The notes under the pieces: model-generated
The model's input: the letters and a program-made list of their open reading frames with translations, nothing else
Told to the model about the DNA's origin: nothing
Database searches by the model: none
Assembly (NCBI GenBank): GCA_963712465.1
Contig: CAVQHY010000008.1
Coordinates: forward strand, 248,001-312,000
DNA length: 64,000 bases
From: CAVQHY01 sp963712465
GTDB lineage: Bacteria; Actinomycetota; Thermoleophilia; Gaiellales; Gaiellaceae
Direction: 5' to 3'
Part shown: in pieces, positions 15,089 to 22,956 of the stretch
Position numbering within the stretch: the first letter of the stretch is position 1
Layout: every line of letters begins with the position of its first letter
Made by a program: the position numbers and the translations under genes

Positions 15089-16180
15089 ATGAGCACGAAC
15101 GGGAGATCCTGGAGCTACGCAATCGCCGGCAAGGCGCGAACCCCGGAGCTGCGCGAGTTCTCCGGGGAGCTGCGAACGGCGCTCGTAGGCGAGGGCTTCG
15201 CCGAGTCGCCCGATCAGAAGGACGCCGACCTTGTCATCAACCTGATCGACCCCGACGACCCCAAGCCCTTCCGCCGCAAGTCGCGAGGCACGTTCGTCGC
15301 GGCGCTGCACGAGCAGCTGACGCTGCCGGCCGACACGCTGGCGCTCAACTACCCGCTGCTCGTCCGCGCGCTTGCCAACACGGTGCTCTGTTACGTGCCC
15401 GACGAGGGCGTCTGGTTCGTCACGCCCGAGCGCGGCAACTACCGCGTGTGGGCCGACGGCGGCGCGACTGCGCTGGCCGAGGCGGTGATCGGACGCCTCG
15501 CCCCGCTCGCCCGCTCGCGGCTGGTGATCGACAACGAGTTTCGCACCGACCTGGAGCAGGAGCTCTGGGAGGGCGACGAGATCACGAGCCAGGTCCACCG
15601 TGCTGGTGTGCGTCTCGGCGAGCTGAACCTCCTCCCGAACCCGTTCCCGATCGACGACCTGCTCGACGAGCGCGACATCCGCCACGTCAAGCGGCTGTAC
15701 GGCCTCGGCGGACTGTCCTACGGCAACCTCTCCGCCCGCAAGGACGAGCGCCGCTTCTGGATGAGCGCGAGCGGCGTCGACAAGACCAAGCTCGAGGTCC
15801 CCGGCCGCGACATCCTGCTCGTGTCGGACTACGACGCCGAGAACGCGCGCATCGTCCTCTCCGTGCCTCCGGACATCGAGCCGAGGCGGGTCTCGGTCGA
15901 CGCGATCGAGCACTGGATGATCTACCAGGCTCATCCCGACGTCGGAGCGATCCTCCACGTCCACGCGTGGGTGGAGGGCGTCGCCGGGACGGAGATCAAC
16001 TACCCGTGCGGAACGGAGGAGCTCGCGTGGAGCGTGTCCGACCTGCTCGCCGCCGAGCCCGACCCCGACCACGCCGTCATCGGCCTGCGAAACCACGGCA
16101 TCACCGCCACGGGCGAGAGCCTCGACGAGATCCTCGACCGGATCACGCCGACGCTGCTCCATCAGGTGCCGATGTATTGA
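15089..16180 (+). CDS. Class II aldolase/adducin-family protein with N-terminal extension
   Basis: The C-terminal half (about 185-363) has the class II aldolase signature: GNLSAR (phosphate loop), HPDVGAILHVHAW (two metal histidines) and GLRNHGITATG (third histidine). The first 180 residues form a separate domain of unknown role (DADLVINLIDPDDPKPFRRKS). The metal triad suggests aldol cleavage or epimerase chemistry on a sugar phosphate; substrate unknown. ATG at 15089 chosen; a GTG at 15065 is also in frame. Divergent from tatA. Confidence 0.8.
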   Translation: MSTNGRSWSYAIAGKARTPELREFSGELRTALVGEGFAESPDQKDADLVINLIDPDDPKPFRRKSRGTFVAALHEQLTLPADTLALNYPLLVRALANTVLCYVPDEGVWFVTPERGNYRVWADGGATALAEAVIGRLAPLARSRLVIDNEFRTDLEQELWEGDEITSQVHRAGVRLGELNLLPNPFPIDDLLDERDIRHVKRLYGLGGLSYGNLSARKDERRFWMSASGVDKTKLEVPGRDILLVSDYDAENARIVLSVPPDIEPRRVSVDAIEHWMIYQAHPDVGAILHVHAWVEGVAGTEINYPCGTEELAWSVSDLLAAEPDPDHAVIGLRNHGITATGESLDEILDRITPTLLHQVPMY

Positions 16181-16208
16181 GGGTTCGCGGGCGCGGCAAG
16201 CCCCGTCC

Positions 16209-17150
16209 CTACAGGTACTCGCGAGCGGTGTCGGCGATCGTCTCGTCGAGTGGCCGGGTCGTGAACCCGAGCTCGCGCTGGGCCTTGGCCGGCGTGTGGA
16301 ACCACCAGTTCACCGCCGCCCGGGCGACGGCTCGGGAGACTGACCAGGGGACGTAGGGCGCGAGGGCGACGGCCAGGGGACGCGCGAGCGGCAGCATCAG
16401 CCGCCGCACGCCGGTCACCTCCCCGACGCGCCGGAAGAAGGCGGCGTGGCTCAGCAGCCCGTCTGGGCTCGCGAGGATGGTGCGCTCACCCGCACGGCCC
16501 CGCTCGGCGAGCCCGACGAGGCCGGCGGCGACGTCCCGCGCGTCCACGAAGGAGAGCCCGCCGGGCGCGTGATAGCGCAGCGTCCCGTCGAGGTAGCGCC
16601 GGACCGGCCAGGTCGACACCTGATAGACGTCGCCGGGGCCGATCAGGAAGCCCGGGTTCGCGACGACGGCGTCGGCGCCGCCTGCGGCCGCGGCGAGCAC
16701 GATCTCCTCCGATTCCCGCTTCGTCGCCGCGTACGGCAGGCGGCGCGCGGACTCCGGGAAGGGCATGTCCTCGTCGCCCGGCTCGGCGGGAGAGGGCACC
16801 GGCCCGAGCGCGGCGTCGCTCGAGACGTGGACGAGGCGAGCGCCCGGCTCGAGCGCGTCGACGACGTTGCGCGTCCCGTCGACGTTCGCGGCGCGCAGGA
16901 GCGGCAGGTCCCGGGGCTCCCACGAGACGACGCCCGCGAGGTGGAAGACAAGCGAGTGGCCCGCGACCGCGCGACCGAGCGCGTCGCGGTCGGCGAGCTC
17001 GCCGCGCACGACCTCGACGCCGAGGCCCTGGAGCCACCCTGCGTCCGTTCCCTCGCGGACGAGGGCGCGCACCGCATCGCCGCGCTCGAGCAGAAGCGGC
17101 ACCAGGTGCCGGCCGAGGAAACCGGTCGCGCCGGTGACGAGGACGCTCAC
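16209..17150 (-). CDS. NAD(P)-dependent epimerase/dehydratase (extended SDR)
   Basis: 313 residues. The Rossmann dinucleotide motif is at the N-terminus (TGATGFLGRHL), with ADRDALGRAVAG, the strand-4 FHLAG, the catalytic serine (HVSSDAA) and the YxxxK pair (YAATKRESEE). The C-terminal substrate domain resembles dihydroflavonol-reductase-like SDRs. Substrate unknown. It is convergent with the aldolase-family gene and divergent from the VOC gene at 17190. Confidence 0.87.
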   Translation of the reverse strand: MSVLVTGATGFLGRHLVPLLLERGDAVRALVREGTDAGWLQGLGVEVVRGELADRDALGRAVAGHSLVFHLAGVVSWEPRDLPLLRAANVDGTRNVVDALEPGARLVHVSSDAALGPVPSPAEPGDEDMPFPESARRLPYAATKRESEEIVLAAAAGGADAVVANPGFLIGPGDVYQVSTWPVRRYLDGTLRYHAPGGLSFVDARDVAAGLVGLAERGRAGERTILASPDGLLSHAAFFRRVGEVTGVRRLMLPLARPLAVALAPYVPWSVSRAVARAAVNWWFHTPAKAQRELGFTTRPLDETIADTAREYL

Positions 17151-17189
17151 CGGCGAAGGAGCCTACAGGCGCTACGATCGGCACGGCCC

Positions 17190-17549
17190 ATGAGGCATCT
17201 GGCTCTCGCCGTTCGAGATCAGGAGCGGTCGCGCCGTTTCTACGAGACCTACCTCGGCTTCGACGCCGAGCCTCCGCGCAGGTACGACGACGGCGTCCTC
17301 ATGCTCTACGACGCAACCGGGTTCGCGCTCGCGCTCGGGGAGGTGGACGAGCCGATCCAGCTCCCGCCCTTCCTCCACTTCGGGCGCGGGGTCGAGAGCC
17401 CCGAGGAGGTCCGGGCGATGCGCGACCGGCTCAGCTTGGAAGGCGTCCCCATCTTCGAGTGGTGGGAGGAGCCCGAGTACGTGAGCGTCAAGTTCCTCGA
17501 CCCGGACGGCTACGTCGTCGAGATCGCCTGGGAGCCGGAGGACGACTAG
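17190..17549 (+). CDS. VOC/glyoxalase-fold protein
   Basis: 119 residues: HLALAVRDQERSRRFYETYLG at the start and VKFLDPDGYVVEIAWEPED at the end, with the terminal glutamate and first histidine expected as metal ligands. The ATG at 17190 matches the family start. Only 39 bases separate it from the divergent SDR gene. Substrate unknown. Confidence 0.82.
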   Translation: MRHLALAVRDQERSRRFYETYLGFDAEPPRRYDDGVLMLYDATGFALALGEVDEPIQLPPFLHFGRGVESPEEVRAMRDRLSLEGVPIFEWWEEPEYVSVKFLDPDGYVVEIAWEPEDD

Positions 17550-17627
17550 CTTAAGAGCGCTCCACGGAATGAGGCACGGTGCCGCCCGGCCTCCGGACCG
17601 ACGTGTCCTCATCCTGTGAGAAGCTCT

Positions 17628-20423
17628 TCACGCGGCGAGCAGCTTGCGCAGCGCGTACTGAAGGATCCCACCGTGCCGGAGGTAGTCGCGCTCCCGAGGT
17701 GTATCGACGCGCACGCGCGCGCTGAAGCGGATCGGCGCGCCACCCGCGTCGGCGGTTGCGGTCACCGCCACCTCACGTGCCTCGCCGTCCGCAACGCCCT
17801 CGACGGCGAACGTCTCCCGGCCGGTCAGCCCCAGAGTCGTCGGCGTCTCGCCGTCGGCGAACTGGAGCGGCAGGATGCCCATGCCGACGAGGTTCGAGCG
17901 GTGGATGCGCTCGTAGCTCTCGGCGATCACCGCACGGACGCCGAGGAGGTTCGGCCCCTTCGCGGCCCAGTCGCGCGACGAGCCCGAGCCGTACTCGGCG
18001 CCCGCGATCACGATCGTCGGCACCCCGTCGGCGAGATAACGCTCGGACGCCTCGAAGATCGTCGTCTCCTCTCCGTCCGGAAGATGGACGGTCACCGTTC
18101 CCTCCCCTCCGGGCACGAGCAGGTTCCGCAGGCGGACGTTGGCGAAGGTGCCGCGCACCATCACCTCGTGGTTTCCACGCCGCGAGCCGTACGAGTTGAA
18201 GTCCCTGCGCTCGACGCCGTGCTCGACGAGGTAGCCGCCCGCGGGACTCTCGAGCCTGATCGAGCCGGCAGGCGAGATGTGGTCGGTGGTGACCGAGTCG
18301 CCGACCATGACGAGGCAGCGCGCGCCGGAGATGTCCGCGACCGCGCCGGGCTCCAGCGACATCCCCTCGAAGTACGGGGGCCGGCGAACGTAGGTCGAGT
18401 CCGGCTCCCAGGCGAAGAGGTCCCCGTCCGGAATCGGCAGGTCCCGCCAGCGCTCCCCGCCGGTGTAGACGTCGGCGTACGTCTTTCGAAACATCTCGCC
18501 CCGAACGGCGTCCGCGACCACCTCCTGCACCTCGTCGGCGGACGGCCAGAGGTCGTGCAGGAAGACATCGGCCCCGTTGTCTCCACGCCCGAGGGGCTCC
18601 TTCGCGAGGTCGATGTCCATCCGCCCCGCAAGCGCGTAGGCGACGACGAGCGGCGGCGACGCGAGGTAGTTCGCCTTGACCTCCGGATGGATGCGCGCCT
18701 CGAAGTTGCGGTTACCCGAGAGGACGGCACAGACGACGAGGTCGCCCTCCTCGATCGCGCGCGACACCTCGCTCGGAAGCGGCCCCGAGTTGCCGATGCA
18801 CGTGGTGCAGCCGTACCCGACGGTGTCGAAGCCGAGCTCGTCGAGGTACTGCGTGAGGCCGGCCGCCTCGTAGTACTCGGTCACGACCTTCGAGCCGGGC
18901 GCGAGGCTCGACTTCACCCACGGCTTACGGCGGAGGCCGAGCTCGACCGCCCGCTTCGCGAGCAGCCCGGCGGCCACCATCACCGAGGGGTTCGAGGTGT
19001 TCGTGCAGCTCGTGATCGCGGCGATGACGACGGAGCCGTGGTCGAGAAACGCGCGCTCCCCCCCGACCTCGACCTCGACGCAGCTGAACGTGCGCGGCCG
19101 CTCGGCGACGGAGGCCGGGGCGTTGTCAGGAGCCATCCGGTGTGGGCCGGGCGCGACGGCCGCGGGAGGATCGCTCGCGGGGAACGACTGCGCCGAGTCG
19201 GCATCGAGACTCCCGTTTCGATACTCGACGCCGAAGCTGTCGAGCGAGGAGAGGAACGCGCTCTTGGCCTCGGCGAGCGGGACGCGATCCTGGGGACGTC
19301 GCGGGCCGGCGAGGCTCGGCTCCACCGACGCGAGATCGAGCTCCACGACCTGCGAGTACGACGGGAACGCTCCCGGCTCGTGGAACAGGAGCTGCTCCTT
19401 GCAGTACGCCTCCACCAGCGCGACCTGATCTTCGCTGCGGCCGGTGAGGCGCAGGTAGCGGAGCGTCTCCTCGTCGACGGGGAAGAAGCCGCACGTCGCT
19501 CCGTACTCGGGCGACATGTTTCCGATCGTGGCACGGTCGGCGAGGGGCAGGCCGACGAGGCCCTCGCCGAAGTACTCGACGAACTTCCCGACGACGCCCA
19601 CCCGGCGGAGGATCTGCGTCACCGTGAGGACGAGATCGGTTGCAGTCGAACCCTCCGGCAGCTGCCCCGTGAGGCGGAAGCCGACCACCTGCGGCACGAG
19701 CATCGAGATCGCCTCGCCGAGCATCGCCGCCTCCGCCTCGATCCCGCCGACTCCCCAGCCCAGCACCCCGAGCCCGTTGATCATCGTCGTGTGGGAGTCG
19801 GTACCGACGAGCGTGTCCGGAAACGCGAACAGCTCGCCGTCGAGCTCGCGCGTCTCGACGACCCGGGCCAGGTATTCGAGGTTGACCTGGTGGCAGATGC
19901 CGGTGTTGGGCGGGACGACCTCGAGGTTCGCGAAGGCGCCCTGACCCCAGCGTAGAAAGGCGTAGCGCTCGGCGTTGCGCTCGAACTCGAGCTCGGTGTT
20001 GCGGGCGATCGCGAGCCGTGTCGCGAACTCGTCCACCTGCACCGAATGGTCGATCACGAGCTCGGCCGGGATGTGCGGGTTGATCCGCGCAGGGTCGCCC
20101 CCGAGGTCGCGCATCGCGTCGCGCATCGCCGCGAGATCGACCACGGCGGGGACGCCGGTGAAGTCCTGCATCAGGACGCGCGCCGGCCGGTACGAGATCT
20201 CGTCGACCGGCTCGGCGGTCGGGCTCCAGCGAACGATGGCTCCCACCTCGTCGAGCGAGCCCCCGCCGAGCGCCTCGGCCCGCAGGACGTTCTCGAGCAG
20301 GATCCGCAGCGTGTAGGGGAGGCGCTCGACGTCGTACTCGGGCGGCAACGCGTCGAGCCGAACCGCCCTGAACGAGCGGTCTCCCACCGAGATCGTCCCC
20401 AGCGCGCCGAAGCCGTCGGCCAT
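17628..20423 (-). CDS. acnA: Aconitate hydratase A
   Basis: 931 residues, full length for AcnA/IRP-type aconitases. It interconverts citrate and isocitrate in the TCA cycle using a [4Fe-4S] cluster. The cluster cysteines are in AAITSCTNTSNPSV and GYGCTTCIGNSGPL. Other landmarks are FADGAMES-type DSHTTMINGLGVLGWGVGG, swivel-domain DHISPAGSI, RGTFANVRLRN and GAEYGSGSSRDWAAKG. The ATG at 20423 (MADGFGALGTISVG) matches the family N-terminus; the much longer open frame beyond it is antisense to the next gene. Monocistronic; 45 bases from the divergent oxidoreductase gene. Confidence 0.97.
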   Translation of the reverse strand: MADGFGALGTISVGDRSFRAVRLDALPPEYDVERLPYTLRILLENVLRAEALGGGSLDEVGAIVRWSPTAEPVDEISYRPARVLMQDFTGVPAVVDLAAMRDAMRDLGGDPARINPHIPAELVIDHSVQVDEFATRLAIARNTELEFERNAERYAFLRWGQGAFANLEVVPPNTGICHQVNLEYLARVVETRELDGELFAFPDTLVGTDSHTTMINGLGVLGWGVGGIEAEAAMLGEAISMLVPQVVGFRLTGQLPEGSTATDLVLTVTQILRRVGVVGKFVEYFGEGLVGLPLADRATIGNMSPEYGATCGFFPVDEETLRYLRLTGRSEDQVALVEAYCKEQLLFHEPGAFPSYSQVVELDLASVEPSLAGPRRPQDRVPLAEAKSAFLSSLDSFGVEYRNGSLDADSAQSFPASDPPAAVAPGPHRMAPDNAPASVAERPRTFSCVEVEVGGERAFLDHGSVVIAAITSCTNTSNPSVMVAAGLLAKRAVELGLRRKPWVKSSLAPGSKVVTEYYEAAGLTQYLDELGFDTVGYGCTTCIGNSGPLPSEVSRAIEEGDLVVCAVLSGNRNFEARIHPEVKANYLASPPLVVAYALAGRMDIDLAKEPLGRGDNGADVFLHDLWPSADEVQEVVADAVRGEMFRKTYADVYTGGERWRDLPIPDGDLFAWEPDSTYVRRPPYFEGMSLEPGAVADISGARCLVMVGDSVTTDHISPAGSIRLESPAGGYLVEHGVERRDFNSYGSRRGNHEVMVRGTFANVRLRNLLVPGGEGTVTVHLPDGEETTIFEASERYLADGVPTIVIAGAEYGSGSSRDWAAKGPNLLGVRAVIAESYERIHRSNLVGMGILPLQFADGETPTTLGLTGRETFAVEGVADGEAREVAVTATADAGGAPIRFSARVRVDTPRERDYLRHGGILQYALRKLLAA

Positions 20424-20468
20424 CGCAACGAAGCCTAGTCGAACCCCGATCTCGGTAGGCTTGCGCCC

Positions 20469-21353
20469 GTGCAGCTTCCCCGCGTCGGTGTCTGGACGTC
20501 CGTTCCCGGCCTGTCTTCGGCCGCGTCCGCCCGCCAGAGCGTGCGGGCGATCGAGGAGCTCGGCTACGAGGCCGTCTGGTTCCCGGAGAGCGTGGGCTCG
20601 AAGGAGGCGATGTCGCAGGCGGCGATGCTGCTCGCCTGGACGGACCGGATCGTCGTCGCCACGGGGATCGCCAACGTTTACGCGCGCGACCCGATGGCGA
20701 TGGCGAATGGGGCACGCGCCCTCACCGAGGCCTACCCGGGACGCTTCCTGCTCGGAATCGGCGTGAGCCACGCCCCGTCGATCGCCAAGCGCAGCGGCGC
20801 TGACTATGCGAAGCCCGTCGCGACGATGCGGGCCTATCTCGACGCGATGGACGCGGCTCTCTACCGGGCCCCCGAGCCGGACGAGACGCCTCGCGTGCTC
20901 GCGGCACTCGGTCCGAGAATGCTCGAGCTCGCCGCCGAGCGAAGCCTCGGCGCCCATCCCTACTTCGTCCCCGTCGAGCACACGCGGCTCGCCCGCGAGA
21001 CGATCGGCGCCGGCCCACTGCTCGCGCCCGAGCAGGCCGTCGTCCTCGAGACGGATCCCGCCAGGGCGCGGGCGATCGCGCGCGGGCACATGGGCTACTA
21101 CCTGGGGCTCGACAACTACCGCAGCAACCTCGTCCGCCTCGGCTACGCGGAGGCCGACTTCGCCGGCGACGGCAGCGATGCGCTCGTCGACGCGGTCGTC
21201 GCCTGGGGCGACGAGAGGGCGATCGCCGCCCGCGTCCGGGCTCATCTGGAGGCCGGGGCCGACCACGTAGCGGTGCAGGTGCTCGGGGAGGATCCTGTCG
21301 CTCCTCGCCTCGAAGATCTCGAGCGGCTCAGCTCCTTGCTGCTCTCACTGTGA
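20469..21353 (+). CDS. Luciferase-like (LLM class) F420-dependent oxidoreductase
   Basis: 294 residues of the LLM TIM-barrel: VGVWTSVPGLSS, ELGYEAVWFPES, VVATGIANVYARDPMAMANG (the family's cofactor-loop region) and LGIGVSHAP. It looks like a TIGR03620-type probable F420-dependent enzyme. GTG start. Substrate unknown. Its TGA overlaps the GTG of the lipoprotein gene (GTGA), so the two are translated together. Confidence 0.87.
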   Translation: MQLPRVGVWTSVPGLSSAASARQSVRAIEELGYEAVWFPESVGSKEAMSQAAMLLAWTDRIVVATGIANVYARDPMAMANGARALTEAYPGRFLLGIGVSHAPSIAKRSGADYAKPVATMRAYLDAMDAALYRAPEPDETPRVLAALGPRMLELAAERSLGAHPYFVPVEHTRLARETIGAGPLLAPEQAVVLETDPARARAIARGHMGYYLGLDNYRSNLVRLGYAEADFAGDGSDALVDAVVAWGDERAIAARVRAHLEAGADHVAVQVLGEDPVAPRLEDLERLSSLLLSL

Positions 21354-22033
21354 CGATGCGCCTGCTCCGCGCCGCGTTCGGCTCGGCCGCCGTCGCCGTC
21401 GTGGTGACCTCGATCGCGGCGTGCGGCGGTGGCTCAGAGCCGGCAGCGACGCCCACGCCGCCGGCCTCCACCGGCGCCGGAACGAGCCTGTCGGAGAACG
21501 AGGGCCCACCACCGTGGCCCGCACCGTCCGACCCGCTCGCCCGAGCCGTCGCCGCCGGTCTCGTCCCCGAGATCCGGGAGCAGCTCACCTACCACGTCCA
21601 CTCCCACCTCGACGTGTTCGTCGACGGCACGCCGGTCGTCGTTCCCGCGGGAATCGGCATCGCGATCGACGACCCGGGCGTGAAGACCTTCGACACCGAC
21701 GAAGGGCCCGCCTACGGCGGCATCGAGGGCTGCGACCAGCCGTGCATCTCGCCGCTGCACACCCATGACGCGACCGGGATCCTCCACACGGAGTCGGCGA
21801 CCCCGGACCCGAACACGCTCGGCCAGTTCTTCGTCGAATGGGGCGTTCGCCTCGACGACTCGTGCGTTGGCGGGTTCTGCCGCCCCGACACGCCGATCGC
21901 GATCTACGTCGACGGCGAAGCCTACGACGGTGATCCGCGCGAGATCGGGCTGGCGGACTTCCGCGAGATCGCGATCGTGATCGGCACCCCACCGGCCGAG
22001 ATCCCCTCGAAGGCCGACTTCTCGAACGCCTGA
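21350..22033 (+). CDS. Histidine-rich lipoprotein
   Basis: 227 residues with a lipoprotein signal (TSIAAC lipobox at about residue 25), a proline-rich linker, then a beta-rich domain with clustered histidines: TYHVHSHLDVFVDG, PLHTHDATGILHTES. Four cysteines (CDQPC, SCVGGFC) may form disulfides. The histidine pattern suggests a metal site, perhaps copper or zinc (inference). The GTG at 21350 overlaps the preceding stop; an ATG at 21356 is possible. It faces a DUF3105 gene across a tRNA. Confidence 0.72.
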   Translation: MTMRLLRAAFGSAAVAVVVTSIAACGGGSEPAATPTPPASTGAGTSLSENEGPPPWPAPSDPLARAVAAGLVPEIREQLTYHVHSHLDVFVDGTPVVVPAGIGIAIDDPGVKTFDTDEGPAYGGIEGCDQPCISPLHTHDATGILHTESATPDPNTLGQFFVEWGVRLDDSCVGGFCRPDTPIAIYVDGEAYDGDPREIGLADFREIAIVIGTPPAEIPSKADFSNA

Positions 22034-22037
22034 GAGA

Positions 22038-22058
22038 CCCGACGCCGCGTCGGGCTTT
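22038..22058 (+). terminator. Terminator-like hairpin after the lipoprotein gene
   Basis: CCCGACG-CCG-CGTCGGG followed by CTTT, 5 bases after the stop codon. Confidence 0.6.
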
Positions 22059-22098
22059 GCCCGATGCGGCTCACCCCGGCTGAGATTCAGAGGTGATA

Positions 22099-22147
22099 CC
22101 ACTCGAGTCGTCATGCCCGACGCGCAGCGTCGGGCGGACTCGAGTGG
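22099..22147. repeat. 49-base near-perfect inverted repeat
   Basis: Outer arms CCACTCGAGTC/GACTCGAGTGG and inner arms GCCCGACGC/GCGTCGGGC around GCA, with a small asymmetric bulge. It lies just downstream of tRNA-Leu on the minus strand and may end that transcript. The inner stem resembles the hairpin at 22038, so it may be a duplicated terminator. Confidence 0.6.
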
Positions 22148-22151
22148 TGAA

Positions 22152-22236
22152 TGCCGGGGGTGGGAGTCGAACCCACACGCCCCTTGCGGGACAGGGGGTT
22201 TTAAGCCCCCCGCGTCTACCGTTCCGCCACCCCGGC
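22152..22236 (-). tRNA. tRNA-Leu (TAA)
   Basis: 85 bases with a long variable arm (class II). Acceptor GCCGGGG/CCCCGGC, anticodon loop CTTAAAA giving anticodon UAA, extra arm TGTCCCGCAAGGGGCG, T loop TTCGACT. CCA not encoded. It begins 5 bases after the stop of the DUF3105 gene on the same strand. Confidence 0.92.
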
Positions 22237-22241
22237 GCCGG

Positions 22242-22949
22242 TTAGCCTGACGAACCGTTCGGCTGCATGACGCCCTGATTCACCCCCGGGGCGAGCGCTT
22301 CCGGCGGGAACGGCTCCGGGCCCTTGAACCGGTACGCGTCCCGGAACGACGTGAACGCCTGCTCGTCGAACCCGTCCGTGCACGTCATCAGCCGCGTCCA
22401 CGCGGTGACGGCGATGTTCGAGCCGAGTCTCGGGAGGGGTGCGACCACGATCCCGTTCGGATCGGGCTTGTACCAGTCGACGATCTGCTGAACCTCTGCG
22501 TCGCCGACGTTCTCCCCGTACTGGACGACGATCCCTCCGTGCTCGAGGTTGTGGATGAGGAGGATCTGCTCGATCGGCTCCGTGTACACGTTCCAGATCG
22601 CCGGCTCGGGATAGTGGGGCCCGCTCGTCGGCGGCGAGGAGTTGTACTCGAACTTCGGATTGCGCTTCGCGACGTGCTGGCGGCCCATCGACGGGAACGT
22701 CTGAACCGTGCACCCGGCGGCCGCGGTCTCGTCCGCGAGGCTCTCCCCACCCCCGGAGACCGCGAGCGCGATCCCGACCGCTGCCCCGGCAACAACGAGC
22801 GCTGCCACGACGGCGATGATCGCGACTCTCCGCCCACCTCGGCGGCCACCCTCCGAGGCCCCTTTCGGCTTCGGGTCGTTGGTGCGCTTCTTCGGCGCCT
22901 GGACGGGCCGCGGCGGGGGCGGAACCTGGCTCTTCTTCTTCTTCGCCAC
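22242..22949 (-). CDS. DUF3105 membrane-anchored protein
   Basis: 235 residues: a Lys/Pro-rich cytoplasmic tail (VAKKKKSQVPPPPRP), one TM helix (RRVAIIAVVAALVVAGAAVG) and an extracellular domain with the DUF3105 hallmarks TSGPHY and IHNLEHGGIVVQYG plus two cysteines (GCTV, MTC). Function of the family is not established. GTG at 22949 chosen as the first start outside the dinG overlap; a start at 22991 would overlap dinG by 35 bases. Confidence 0.83.
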   Translation of the reverse strand: MAKKKKSQVPPPPRPVQAPKKRTNDPKPKGASEGGRRGGRRVAIIAVVAALVVAGAAVGIALAVSGGGESLADETAAAGCTVQTFPSMGRQHVAKRNPKFEYNSSPPTSGPHYPEPAIWNVYTEPIEQILLIHNLEHGGIVVQYGENVGDAEVQQIVDWYKPDPNGIVVAPLPRLGSNIAVTAWTRLMTCTDGFDEQAFTSFRDAYRFKGPEPFPPEALAPGVNQGVMQPNGSSG

Positions 22950-22956
22950 GGGCCGC

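Noticed and set aside
17616..19955. Long plus-strand open frame antisense to acnA
   Set aside because: High GC leaves mirror frames open. It has Arg/Asp/Val-rich content with no family motif, while the minus strand encodes a full aconitase.
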